Assembly: GCF_945859705.1 (NCBI RefSeq)
Contig: NC_079137.1
Coordinates: 80,931,150-80,995,149, forward strand
Length of the DNA stretch: 64,000 nucleotides
Direction of reading: 5' to 3'
Source: Episyrphus balteatus
Taxonomy: Eukaryota > Arthropoda > Insecta > Diptera > Syrphidae
The position numbers were made by a program, and so were the translations under genes. A model generated the notes under the pieces. That model saw only the letters and a program-made list of their open reading frames with translations, did not search any database and had not been told where the DNA came from. Every line of letters starts with the position of its first letter. Position 1 is the stretch's first letter. Below are positions 12,372 to 23,690 of the stretch, in pieces.

Positions 12372-12620
12372 ATTTAACGTCAACAGTCAAAGATTGAAAC
12401 TGACAAAGCCTTCCTCCCACCACACTCCTCCCTCATTTCTATTTCCCACAAAAACATCTCTTTTGTATAGATACCTTTGTAACAACACTTATTCGCCTTC
12501 TTCCTTGAAATTATCATCAAAAATATCTATACTCGTGCAAAATATCTATCAATGTCTCGTCATCGTTGTTGTCAATCGCAAAAAAACAGAAAAATCGAGC
12601 ATAAAGAAAGAAACCCTCAG
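12372..12620 (+). other. Candidate internal exon (249 bp)
   Basis: The stretch is preceded by a T-run ending in CAG at 12371 (a good 3' splice site) and followed by CTCAG|GTGAAAGTC at 12616-12629 (a good 5' splice site). Between them one frame is open across the whole 249 bp, entering after one base and leaving after two (82 full codons inside). Base composition is less AT-extreme than the neighbours. The peptide is Ser/Lys/Pro rich with no domain I recognise. It may equally be a UTR exon or coincidence. Neighbouring exons were not found. Confidence 0.25.
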
Positions 12621-12629
12621 GTGAAAGTC

Positions 12630-13260
12630 AGTCAAGCATCAAAAAAACCTGTCTCATTCTCTATACATTTGCAAAATAATCCAATATCCTTAAGATATGT
12701 GTGTGCAAAAATATCGAACACCACTCAACGGTAATTATCCTTTTTGCTTCCACACAAAAAAGCTCATCATCCACACATAACACTTCCTGTCAATATAAAG
12801 TCGCTCCTTTTTATACCCTCTGCCTCCCCTCTCTACTCTAAATAATGCTTGTAGTCATTTTCTACTCGAAAGGTAGTAGATTCAGTTTGGATTTTATATA
12901 AAATATATGCATGTGTAAAAAAAAATAAACGGATGGCACTGCCTCGCTCCGTGTGTTTTTTACCTGTTTGAGTGTGTTTGTGTGTCTGACGTTAAATACG
13001 CTAAATCAATTGATTTAAAATGCTCGAAGGATAACACACAACTCCATTTCATTGCATTTCCTCTCCTTTTTCTGTTACTTCCTCCGCCCGCGCTGCCGTC
13101 GTCATCGGTCGTCGCCGAGAGGTTAAACATTCCGGCACTCATTACTTTGAACAGAAATTCGAAGAATATTGAGGCAGTAGAGGTGTAATACAGGTAGCTG
13201 ATACACACAAAAAAAAGTTACAAAAAGAAGGTAGGTATAAGAAAATTTCAAGCCTCTGTT
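12630..13260. other. Non-coding stretch with a GC-richer patch
   Basis: A (C,G)-richer patch at 13080-13125 (CCGCCCGCGCTGCCGTCGTC) stands out from the AT background, and GTGTGTTTG runs lie at 12950-12980. No gene is supported. Confidence 0.35.
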
Positions 13261-13261
13261 C

Positions 13262-13735
13262 TTGAATTGGTCTTAAGGGCACATGTAGTGTTTTATTTCT
13301 TTTATTAACATTTAAAGGTTTCAGGTTTACAATAGTAAAATTTTACAAACATTTTATTATTTCAACAAAATTTGTATGTTTGTTCAAAGTTATCTCGGAA
13401 ACTTCTCAACCAATTTGAATAAAACAAATTTTGCTAGGTTTGAAAATGTTATAAGACTTTTATAGGTTTGTTTGTTTTTGAATTTATCGCTTTTTGTGAC
13501 CTATAATAGTGGGTTTGCAAAGAGTTAAAAAAAAGGTAAATAATATCTTAGACTTTTTGTTTTTAATTTGGTCTTAAGGGGGCACGAAGTTTATTTTTAT
13601 ATTTGATATTTAAAGCTCTTCGATTCAAAAGTTCAACTTTGTTAAATTTGCAATATCGAAAAAATTGCAAGTTTGTAGGAAGTTATCTCTGAAACTTTTC
13701 ATCCAATTTTAACAAATCAGATTTTGTCGTAAGAG
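13262..13735 (+). repeat. Pair of ~200 bp direct repeats, offset ~300 bp
   Basis: TTGGTCTTAAGGGCACATGT at about 13268 and TTGGTCTTAAGGGGGCACGA at about 13571 begin two diverged copies. Both continue through AAGTTATCTCGGAAACTT (about 13387) and AAGTTATCTCTGAAACTT (about 13681). Confidence 0.65.
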
Positions 13736-13746
13736 TGAAAAAAAAA

Positions 13747-14930
13747 ATCTTACTTTTTTTGTAGGCATGGTAGAAATATGATAGGAGCATCATATAAAAG
13801 GTGAAATAATAAGCTTTTAGATGATATAAAATTTATTATAGGTTGTCATTTAAAAAAATGGTTTTAATGGTGTTAGAAGAGAAAAAAGATTGATTTTTTT
13901 GCTTTTTTTTTGATGAAAAATTGATTGGGTTCAAAAAATTTTAGATCTTTTTGTACATATTGTATAGACATGGTCGATATAAATATTTTGCTGAAACAAT
14001 AAGCTTCTAGATGATATAAGTTATTATAAGTTGTCATAAAAAAATGAATTTAATGATGTTAGAAGAAAAAAAAAAAAGATTTTTGTTTTTGCTTTTTTTA
14101 TGAAAAATTATTGTTTTGAATATATTACACAGGTCTACAAGGTTTTTGGTGCCGAGACTATGATATACTTTTCTATAGGTTTTCGGTGTGCTGAATTCGA
14201 ATCTGAAGTCAGAAATATCCTATCAGCTCCCGTTTTTGAAATATTACCGTTAGAAGATGTAAAAAAACTACTTTTGAGGTTATGCTTTAATGTGAAGACA
14301 TTTTTTTTTTTAATATAAATTATAAAGGTTTCTATAAGAACTATATTCCTTCTTTCAAGATCTTTTTAAATCTTTTCGATATCTTTTTTATTGTTCAAGA
14401 TATCGTCAGTTGTTTGGGTTATTCTAATACCACGTTTTCATCTCCTTTTTGATAAAAACAAACTTACTTCATTTTAAGATAACTCCGGCAGTAAACGAGA
14501 TATTGCAAAGATTTAAACGGGTCTTGAAAGAAGGAAAATAGTTCTAATAGAAACCGTTATGGATTTTATTTTAAAAAAATTGTTCAAATTAAGGCATAAC
14601 ATCAAAAGTGGTAAAAAAAAGGTTTTTTTTGCATTTTCTAACGGTAATATTTCCAAAACGGGAGCTGATAGGATATTTTTGACTTCAGATTCGAGTTCAG
14701 CACACCAAAAACTTATAGAAAAGTATATCATAGTCTCGGCACCAAAAAAAAAAAATTAAATTTTGTAGACCAGTGTTATTTTTATACTTTTTGCGCATTG
14801 TAAAATTTTAAGTATGGCTTTATTCTTTAGGAAAAATTGTAAGCTTTTTATTGGTGTAATTTTGTTTTCAAGAAAAATGATTTTTTAAGGTTTCACTTTT
14901 ACCTTGTATGATTTTTTTTTTCTTAATAAT
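13747..14930 (+). repeat. Dispersed repeat DR1, copy A (interrupted)
   Basis: Contains the DR1 core: GTAGGCATGGTAGAAATATG, then AAGCTTTTAGATGATATAAA, then ATTATAGGTTGTCAT, and after the insertion at 14128-14776 the AAGTATGGCTTTATTCTTTA block. The core is internally duplicated once (about 13755 and 13960). Confidence 0.75.
14128..14776. mobile_element. 649 bp hairpin MITE, CACTGGTYTACAA ends, TA duplication
   Basis: The left end CACAGGTCTACAAGG follows TA (14126-14127). The right end, inverse ACACTGGTCTACAAAA, precedes TA (14777-14778). The arms at about 14147-14270 and 14630-14745 are nearly perfect inverted repeats (GCCGAGACTATGATATACTT and its complement), so the whole element can fold. 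Empty sites in other DR1 copies (for example about 26640, TTCAATAAATTATTTTTATA) carry a single TA at this point. A TA target and inverted ends fit Tc1/mariner-type MITEs. Confidence 0.88.
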
Positions 14931-16850
14931 TTTGGTTACCTTTAACAGATGTCATTTTAAATTTATTGATTTTAAAAAGAAATTCACAAATTTTGAGCAA
15001 ATTCCAACGACTCACCCATATGTTGGCAAAAACTTGCTTGCAGAAAAAAAAAGTTAAAGGACTTGATCCGAGAAAAAAGGTGAGGTACAAAAAAAAAAAA
15101 AATATGTAACCAGATCGATTTACATTCAAGAAAAAACTTTCATGTAAAATACCATTTGGGTTTGGAGGCCAAAAGAGGTTCATGAATGGGGAGCTGACAC
15201 TCCATTTTCTGGTATGACACATGCAACATTAAGGACTTGGGTGTGGGGGAGAGGCCCAAATATATAAACGTACATAAACACAGAGAGCTATTATCGATGT
15301 TGAATGAACAGAACACGAACAAAACAAAAAACGAACACAAAAAAAAACTGAACGAACGAACGACAAATGAACATTCACTTTGAATTTTCTCTCTTTTAAT
15401 TAAAATCAAAATGAATGACAAGGAAATGTAACAATTTGTTTTAATGATTATTGAAGTCCTTTTCATCGACATCAATGTATAGAGTATAAGGAGGGTGGGG
15501 GTGATGGTTGGGTTTGAATACTGGCCTCAATATATAGTATAGGGGCATACTGGGGGTAAAGTTGATGGCTAAAATCCACCCATCATCCTTGTCGTCCTTT
15601 TGTGTTATGTTACCTTTTGCATTATCGATCGCCATCGTTCAACGTTGTGTCGTCCGTCCGTCGTCGTCATCCTATAACTTTTGTATACCATTATGGCACT
15701 ATATAACAAGTGGCCTGATGGCCTATGTGTATCACAGTGGGAGTGAAGCAAAGGAAAGGAAAGGAAAATTTCCAGTGATAATATGTACAAATGACATTCA
15801 CGTACGCATTTGGGTTTGGCCTGAAGGCCGAATGCTGAAATGGGAAATGTATATCCTTTGTACTTGGGCTGTTTTGTGATTGTATTTGTGTATGTAAACT
15901 GGAATTGAAAAGGACAGAAGCAGCACAGTAGTGTTGTAGTATACCAGTCGGTTAGTTGTGGAAATCGGATGAAATTTTATGTAAATTACATTGCCCGGAT
16001 GTAAATTGAATGACCTAGCCATTGCTTGATATCCATTTATAGTATACCATTGTCACAATAACAACAACAACAACAACAAGCAACAGCAATGGCAATGGCA
16101 GCACAAAAAAACAGGACAGGAAAAAGGAGAAAAATATGTGAAATTAATTTGAATATCAGTTTAATGTAGATGAAGTTCGAAAGGACCTTTTTATTTTTTT
16201 GTTGTTGGCCCCAACCAAAACCGAAAATGAAACGAAAACGAACTAAAAACCGACCAAAGACCAGTTCTCTGTAAAGTACGCAATGAAAGTTAAAATTGGG
16301 TTTTATATTCGAGAATTATTTTAAGTCTTGAATGTCCTTGGGGGGAGGAGGGTTGGGTTAGTGTGATTATAAAAGACAAAAATGAATATAACCTAAATTG
16401 CTTTCGTTGATAAACTTGTTGTCACTATTAGATAGGACTTTTATAAATTCTAAAATAGGATTTAAAGGCTTTGCTGAAAAGATATTGTAGAGGGTTTGAA
16501 AATAAAAGAACAATATGACTGTCAGGTGTACAAAAGTGTCAATTATAACTTCAATATTATAAAAAGGTTACAGCAACTGTCCAAAATTTAACACTGATTT
16601 TATTCACAGTTAAATTTTAATTTTATGTTAAATTCATTATGTTTATTGCATTCAATTTACTTTTCAACAACTTGAATTGTAAAATGAAGATCATTTATTT
16701 TTTAATCCTGGTAAGGTTATTACCTCATTCTTTTTTTAGGAAAGTTAAAAGTAATATTAGAGCTTACTTAATATTTAATTATTGAAAGTTTTATATATTT
16801 ATGAATAAAACAAAGCAGTAAAGGGTTTTTCAAAAGAAATTTAATTTTAG
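14931..16850. other. Non-coding sequence; a CAA microsatellite
   Basis: (CAA)n lies at about 16056-16080. The block 15540-15900 is less AT-rich (TCGTCCGTCCGTCGTCGTC near 15647) and has overlapping open frames on both strands, none of which I recognise. Confidence 0.35.
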
Positions 16851-16874
16851 TTACGTATACGCCCGAGTGTACCT
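16851..16874 (+). promoter_or_regulatory. Short motif shared with 27894-27917
   Basis: TTACGTATACGCCCGAGT followed by GTACCT. The same string with one change (ATACCT) occurs 11 kb away in the same orientation, with little flanking similarity beyond a TTTAG on the left. GTATAC boxes flank GCCCGA. Possibly a protein-binding site or a TE fragment. The role is inferred only. Confidence 0.3.
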
Positions 16875-18140
16875 ATAATTTAAATTTGAAATTTGAGGAT
16901 TTTAATTGTTTTTTGGTTCATTATTGATAAAGACGATACAATTAAGGAAATAGTAGGTGATGTGCCTAAGAAAAAAGTGAAAACGATGTTAGTGAGAATG
17001 AGGTATTTATTTTTGAAGCGATAAATGATAGAAAATTAATTTTTTTTTGCCATTGACACGCATTTATGATAAATTTTTATTCAAAAAATATCTATTTTGT
17101 GATACGATTAGTTTATAAAACATAGAGACGCGCCGAACCGTCTCGCATAAAAACAGAACTTATTTTTCAAATTTTGATTTGTCACGTTATTTTTTTTTTC
17201 TAAACGTGCGATATGACAATAAATTTAATTAAATATAGAAAAATAAAATGACGCTGATTAGATAAATAAAAATATTATTTTTTATGAGTATTTTGTTCAC
17301 GCATATTGTTTAAACAAACAAAATATGAAAACACAGTAGATAAACAAAGTTTTCACGGAAAATTGATAAACAAGATTACAGTCAGTGGAATAGTACCTAC
17401 AAATAAGTTGATTAAAAGAATAAAGGTATTTTATTGTTAATTTTTTTTTTCTTATGTTTAATGAAAAAAGTGTTTCAATTGTCTGGGTTCCTTTTGATTT
17501 CTTATGATTCACTCCTCAAAATCATGTTTGAAGACTTTTTAAACACACTGTATTCATTGCTTTTATGATTGTATTAATTAATTTTTGTTTGCAAATCTTA
17601 ATTAGAGTCTTTTTAAATTTTAACACACCTTTCTTTTAGCAAACTCGTGCAAATTTGTTTAAAATAGGCTTAGTTGTTGTTCTTGGAAATAATTTAATTT
17701 TTTCTTAGAAATAAATAAAAAATGTTTCATAAGACTTTGTTAAATAATGACTAGAATTTCATTTGAAACACATAACGATGATGTTATATTTTTTTTTTGT
17801 GCAATTTTTTTATTTGTATAAAACATACACAGTTTTTTGGGGTTATTAAAGCAATCTGGAAGTAAATAAAAAAAAAAATTAGATATAAAATGAATTCGAT
17901 AAAAAAAAATACAAAGCTTGTTTTTTTTTTGTATTAAAAACTTAAAAATTCGTTTGAGACATCTTATTATAAAAAATATTTTTTAGGTAGCAACTGATGG
18001 CCAATATAAGTCCTAAGTTTATTCCTAAGAATAAACAGTAGCCCCGATAAGGATTGCAAAATCAGGGCTTATGATAATAAAAACTATATTTTATAGGTCT
18101 GAATGCTGAAAGCGAAATAATCATTTTTAGCAAAAAAACA
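16875..18140. other. AT-rich non-coding sequence
   Basis: No supported gene or repeat boundary. A short GC-richer segment (GAGACGCGCCGAACCGTCTC, about 17124-17143) contains GAGACG and CGTCTC as a small inverted pair. Confidence 0.4.
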
Positions 18141-18302
18141 AAACCGACTTCCATGGATCAAAACTGGGTTTTATGGTTTTTAAAATAGTTCCTATGGCTT
18201 AAAGTTAACGAAATTGAAATGGGACCACACTGCAGCCAACAGCTTTCCAATACAAAAAGAATTATCAAAATTGGTTCACTCAGTCCAAAGTTATGCGGTA
18301 AC

Positions 18303-18343
<41 letters not shown>

Positions 18344-18384
18344 GACGAATTGAATACCTCCTCCTTTTTGGAAGTCGGTAAAAA
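18141..18384. mobile_element. ~240 bp element with ACCGACTTCCA inverted ends and internal poly-A
   Basis: AAACCGACTTCCATGGATC at 18141 and inverse TTTTTGGAAGTCGGTAAAA at 18364-18382 form short TIRs. A ~30 A run lies at about 18309-18340, followed by ACAGACGAATTGAATACCTC and CTCC. I know this arrangement (GACTTCCA ends, A-run, AATTGAATACCTCCTCC) as a common insect repeat. No exact family name is claimed. Confidence 0.65.
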
Positions 18385-18599
18385 GATACAGGTCAACAAA
18401 TTCGGAGCAAGCAAGAACTTACAAACAAACAAAATTTTTAAATTAAAAGCTACGCGGTAAAAAATTCTGTCGCATTTTCTAGTGACTTTTCAGTGAATTA
18501 AAAAATTTTGAAAAGTAAAGAATGTTTTAATAATTTTTTTTTAACTTTGACCTCGAATATCTTTCAAATGGTTAGTCAAAAGTTACCCTTTTTGTTTTT
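18385..18599. other. AT-rich spacer
   Basis: No feature supported. Confidence 0.4.
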
Positions 18600-18900
18600 G
18601 AATATGCGAGTTGACTGTTTGATCACATTGGTATGCAACGAAAATAGAGCTAGACCCAAACCAAACTTTTCTAAAGGAATTCAAAGTCCAAATTTCACTG
18701 GCATGTCAGGTTTTTGAAATACTTGAATATTAACAGGTCAAAAACGCATTTTTTGGGTTCATTTAAAGTCGAATTACACCGCCCTTAAATATTTTTTTGC
18801 AAATCTTCTTATGCAATCTCAAAACGTAATGTTTTATCGTCCTAAATATATTTACTTTTTTTTCGAAATAAATTTTTTTCTCAAAGACATTAGAAAATGA
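18600..18900 (-). repeat. Dispersed repeat DR2, copy 2
   Basis: Its reverse complement follows 1790-2060 block by block (CTTTGAGAAAAAAATTTATT, TTTTGAGATTGCATAAG, AATTCGACTTTAAATG, TGCCAGTGAAATTTGGAC). About 30 bp downstream lies the 3' end of the LINE. Confidence 0.6.
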
Positions 18901-18930
18901 AATTTATGATACCTCAAAATATATGTACAG

Positions 18931-20148
18931 ATTAGATTTAGATTAGATTAGACTTTATTGAAGCATAAAAAAAAATAAATTTATAAATACAATATTTAAA
19001 TACAAGTCGATTACGACCTGGTATATAACCGTCGGTCAGATTGACAGAATATAATATAATATTTTATACAATGCGTTTTGTGTTAATTTTTCAAATAGAA
19101 TATAATAGTTTACAATATTAAGAACAATTTTTTTTTTTTTTTTTTTTTTGAATTTCTTATTTTAAAAATCAAAACTGATAGATCAAAAGCTTTCTGTTTG
19201 TATTTTCTTTCTATAACTTAGAGCCAAACGAACAAATTTGTACAAATTTTCCCAACTTTTTGCCCCATTTAAAATTTGAATAACTTCCTCTGATGTCAAA
19301 TGGTTTTTTCCAAAAATATTTCGTCTCATTTCTTGGAGAATTGGACATGATCCTAGAAAGTGTGCCACGTTTTCTCTGGCATGCATGTTGCAGATGTCGC
19401 ACTCGAGAGGCAAATCAGGTCTATGTGGAATGAAATTAAGAGGAAGGATTTCCCCTCTAGCTCGTAGTATCAGCGATATCATTTCTGTAGGATTCTTATC
19501 ATTAAAATAACTAAGAGGTCCAAGGTCATACTGCAGGTTGCTGTAAAAATCTCTATATTGCGATGATTTGGCCTGGTTGATGAAACTCTGGTGAGATTGT
19601 TCATCTAATTTGGTCACCAACTGATAAAGAGATTGTTTTAATGCTGAATGATCGTGTAAATTGATTACCAGTGTTTCATTCACGGAACTCGAAATTTGAA
19701 ACCAAGCTGCGACAAAGTTCAGTTTGTTTGTGATCAGATAGTTTAAAACTCTAAAGATCAGCCTTGAGGAGCTCATTTTAAGTACTTTGAGCACATAGTC
19801 GAAGTGGGTTTTAAGAGTATCAATAAACAGCGGGGGTAGCCCTGTTTCAATATGAAGCATGTAGTTTGGAGTCGTTGCCGGGAGCGAGAAAACTCGTTTT
19901 AAAAAGAACCGAAGCAATTTTTCGACATCTTCATATTCTTTATAGCCCCACACTTGCGCAGAGTAAAGCATAATCGATTTGGCAACTGCTTGGAAGAGTC
20001 TGTATTTGGTTGAGTGATTGAATATATGTACATAATCATAATGAATGGTTCTTTTGATCCAAATTCCAGTTTGCGACTTCTGATTTGGATTTTCAATAGC
20101 AACATATTAAGGAAATACGTATTTTCATTGAAAATTAGCTTTTGAGAC
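18931..20148 (-). mobile_element. 5'-truncated LINE (non-LTR retrotransposon)
   Basis: Read on the minus strand, a degenerate open frame for the C-terminus of a LINE polyprotein is followed by ~250 bp of 3' UTR. This carries a T/A-rich tract (plus-strand T-run at 19130-19150), an AATAAAG signal at about 18955, and a terminal TCTAATCTAAATCTAATC microsatellite-like tail at 18931-18952. The element is truncated at its 5' side, directly against the left end of the foldback element at 20150. No TSD was identified. The clade is unassigned. Confidence 0.75.
19183..20106 (-). pseudogene. LINE reverse-transcriptase C-terminal region with CCHC-like knuckle
   Basis: From the ATG at 19971 there are 262 codons to the stop at 19183. 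The same frame is open another 45 codons upstream, to about 20106, so that ATG is internal and not a real start. The sequence around LYSAQVWG followed by a basic RFFLKRVF segment is typical of the region just downstream of the RT domain in many LINE ORF2 proteins. Near the C-terminus, C191, C194, H204 and C209 (counted from the internal Met) form a C-x2-C-x9-H-x4-C arrangement followed by PILQEMRRNIF. This is common at the end of non-LTR polyproteins, where it is thought to bind nucleic acid. The catalytic RT core is missing, so this copy cannot be active. Family knowledge is general. I did not match a named element. Confidence 0.7.
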
Positions 20149-20149
20149 T

Positions 20150-21653
20150 GGGAGCGGGTCATAATTCTGCTTGTCAAAATTCTGTACGACAAAATTCTGT
20201 GGGGTCAAAATACTGTAATACCATAATTCTGTACGTCATTATACTGTAAATACAAAATTCTGTACGTCAAAATACTGTATGAACAAAATACTGACATCCA
20301 AAATTCTGTTTTGTAAAATTCTGTACGGCAAAATACTGTATATCAAAATTCTGTAAAAATGCTGTAAAAAAATATCGTTTTGATAATGTAAAAAAGTGCG
20401 CGCGCAATTTTTTACATTATCAAAACGATATTTTTTTACAGCATTTTTACAGAATTTTGATTTACAGAATTTTGATGTACAGAATTTTGAAATACAGTAT
20501 TTTGACCAACCAGAATTTTGCTATACAGAATTTTGACTTTCAGAATTTTGTTTCTACAGCATTCTGCACATACAGAATTTTGACATACAGTATTTTGGCA
20601 TACAGTATTTTGAATACAGAATTTTGCAACATACAGAATTTCGACCCCAACCCAATCTTAAAAAATTCGTTTTTTGTTCCTAATTTTGTAACAAATTGAA
20701 AAATTATAATAAAACTGGTCGGTAAAAACAAAAAAAAAAGTCGGGAGCAAGAACTTTGTTAGATGATTTTAATCGACTTTAGTGTACTGAATTCAAAACT
20801 GTTTACAATTTTGTTTTATCACGTCAATTTTTTAAGCTATACTCGTAACTATTTGCACTATAAAGTCTCAAAGGGTTGGGGTCGAAATTCTGTATGTTTC
20901 AAAATTCTGTATTCAAAATACTGTATGCCAAAATACTGTATGTCAAAGTTCTGTAAGTGCAAAATGCTGTACGAACAAAACTCTGAAAGTCAAAATTTTG
21001 TATAGCAAAATTCTGGTTGGTCAAAATACTGTACATCAAAATTCTGTATATCAAAATTCTGTAAAAATGCTGCAAAAAATATCGTTTTGATAATGTAAAA
21101 AAGTGCGCGCGCACATCAAATACATCGGGGCGAAACGCATATATGAACACTTTTATGCTGGTTATATATTTTCATGATTTTAAATCATATTTATTAAAAA
21201 TAAACGGTGTTCAGGAAAAAACAATTCGACTGTTAACAGTCAAATATTTATTAAATTTATATTGATTTTGAAATTTTTTTTTGTAAAATGTATTTTGAAT
21301 GTTTAAGAAAAGTTTGATTTGTGTTCCTAGAAGCATTTACTTTTTTACTTTAATAAATTATGTTTGTATAAAATTACAACTTTACTGTCAATAATTATAT
21401 TTAAAGCTAGTATTTAGTGTTTTTGATCAAAGGAAATTTTTTAAAAAATACTGTATTGAAAATACAGTATTTTGCCGTACAGAATTTTACAAAACAGAAT
21501 TTTGCAAGTCAGTATTTTGTTCATAAAGTATTTTGACGTACAGAATTTTGTATTTACAGTATAATGACGTACAGAATTATGGTCTTACAGTATTTTGACC
21601 CCACAGAATTTTGTCGTACAGAATTTTGACAAGCAGAATTATGACCCGCTCCC
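20150..21653. mobile_element. 1.5 kb foldback element made of reiterated CAAAATTCTGTAY phrases
   Basis: GGGAGCGGGTCATAATTCTG at 20150 is matched inverted at 21653, and the match continues at near identity for about 200 bp (20150-20345 against 21440-21653). Both arms are runs of a 13-14 bp phrase, CAAAATTCTGTAY or CAAAATACTGTAY. A second, internal inverted pair (20346-20660 against 20871-21115) repeats the same phrase and includes a perfect palindrome around 20390-20405 (AAAAAGTGCGCGCGCAATTTTT). The flanks TTTTGAGACT and TTTTGGACCT match at 7 of 10 bases, possibly an old TSD. No coding capacity was seen. Confidence 0.9.
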
Positions 21654-22841
21654 TTTTGGACCTCAAATATCTTTTAAACAGTTAGATAAACAAAATAAGT
21701 GTTCGTAGAGCGTTCAATTTCCTACTAGAATATCTAAAGAAATTTACTAAAAAGTCGATTTATAAAAAAATGTTTTTTTTTAATAGAAGATTGGCATTGT
21801 GAAGCGGAGGACCTTTTCATTAATAAAAAGAGCTCATATTTGATCAGTTTATTATACAGGTATCTAGCAATCGATTTTTTTGGAGTATAAAATAAAAAAA
21901 AAATTTCGATTTTTTTGACCCACCCTATTTATGAACTACTGACAAAATATAAACTACCACAATTTGAAAAAAAAAAAAAAAAAATACAAAAATATTTACC
22001 AAAACAAAAATATGTTGAAGTATTTTAATGTTTTAATTTCTGCATAGAAAACCTCTTTTGAATAATCTTCATTATGAAAACTTTGAACTTTTCTGTTTAT
22101 TGGAATCCCTTAATTTCCAATTTCTTCTGAAAGATTTCCATTACTAGAAATCGTAACATACCGCAAATACTTTGAAAATACAAAATATTAAGATATTTTT
22201 ATACGCATTTCTTTTTAAAAACATTGCATTTATAATATTTTTCAAAACGTGCGTGTTTGTGTGTAAAAAATCTGGATGTTGGAATTTTGTTTTGAAAACA
22301 ACATACCTACCTCCGTTTTTTTTTCTGTCAAGCACGTGTGATTTATCAACAATATACGCTTGATTATGTTTTTTGTTTTTTTCAATAATAAAATTCATTC
22401 CTTTTGGGTTAAAATAGTTCAATTCATCGCACAAATTAGATAAACAACAAATAAAGCAGAGAGAGAAATCTATCTTTTTCATTAGACCATATATACAAAT
22501 AGATTTTTTTTTTTTGTTTTTTTTTATTATTTTCATTTCACTTGACGTTATTATTTCGAACTGATGGTGGATGACTAAAACGAGATAATTTCCGGTTCGG
22601 CTTGTTAGCAAAAAAAAAAATACAAAAAATAAAAAAAAAATCTAAACAAAAAAACAACAGCTATATGAGTCGGGTATTCCAAGCCAAGCCCCCTGGTTTT
22701 TTTTTGTATTTTATGATTATTGTTGTGTGAGTTTGTTTTTGTTTTTGAAGTACTCTGACATATCACTTTGGTAGGCTTGGCGTTGTTGTTTGCGACACAA
22801 TCTTTGAATTGAAAAAAAAAAAAAAAAATAATAAAAAAACA
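21654..22841. other. AT-rich non-coding sequence
   Basis: A 155-codon minus frame at 22144-22611 is lysine- and phenylalanine-run rich and looks accidental. Nothing else was recognised. Confidence 0.4.
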
Positions 22842-22843
22842 TA

Positions 22844-23688
22844 GGGTAAAAGCGGGTGATATGGCGTAGCGGGGGAGATGGCGCACCTTAAATATCTTGA
22901 GCATTTATTGCTCTAAAAATGTATGAAAAATATTTTTAGCTTTCTTTAAATATTTTAAATCGAAGTAGCCAGTATTCGTTTCTTTGTCTGTGATACAAAA
23001 AATTAAAAAAAACTTCGAAGCAAATCATGTGATGATTTTTTTCGAATTTTTTTTTTGCTCTTTTTTTTTGTTCCGATATTTTGTGAGTCGTTGGGATCTT
23101 AGATGCCCTTGATACACCAATACATACAAGAGAGTATAAGTTATGCATTACATGTGAAATCTGAGCTCTATTTCTATCTGCTTTTTATAGGTGCTTACGA
23201 ATAGGAATTATGCGAAAAAAGGTGAGATGGCGCAGTTTTTTGCGGGTGAAATGGCGCATTCCGTACTAGAATTTTTTACTCGAGTATAGTGTTAGCATGT
23301 GCCATATCACCCTCAAACTATTTTTTTTAAGTAATTCAACCAAGTTCAAATTTTATAAAAAAGACGACTAGTTGCAATCTATTATGCCATGCATTGGTGC
23401 TTGACCCCTTCACATCGTTCAACCATTTGTGCAATGAATTTAGCAATAGAAACCTAAAACAAACTCATGCGCCATCTCACCCACCCTATAGGGGGAGATG
23501 GTTTTTTTTAAACTTTTTTTCTATATTAATTAAAAAATATAAATTTAATATATAAAAATCTGTAAAACAAAAAATACGTTGGATATTGAATATAGAACAT
23601 TTTTGCATTGTAAGAAATATGAAATGTGGTTTACTTTGAAAAATATCCCAAAAACAAAAAAGGTATGCCATCTCACCCGCTTTTACCC
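22844..23688. mobile_element. 845 bp TIR element, GGGTAAAAGCGGGTGAKATGG ends, TA duplication
   Basis: GGGTAAAAGCGGGTGATATG at 22844 is inverted at 23667-23688 (CCATCTCACCCGCTTTTACCC). TA flanks both ends (22842-22843 and 23689-23690). The phrase GGTGAGATGGCGCA is reiterated inside on both strands: about 22873, 23221, 23243, 23298 (inverse), 23468 (inverse) and 23492. Non-autonomous; the TA target suggests a Tc1/mariner-type mover. Confidence 0.85.
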
Positions 23689-23690
23689 TA

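Noticed and set aside
22144..22611. 155-codon minus-strand open frame
   Set aside because: Lys- and Phe-run composition from A/T tracts; no domain, and no conserved-looking segment.
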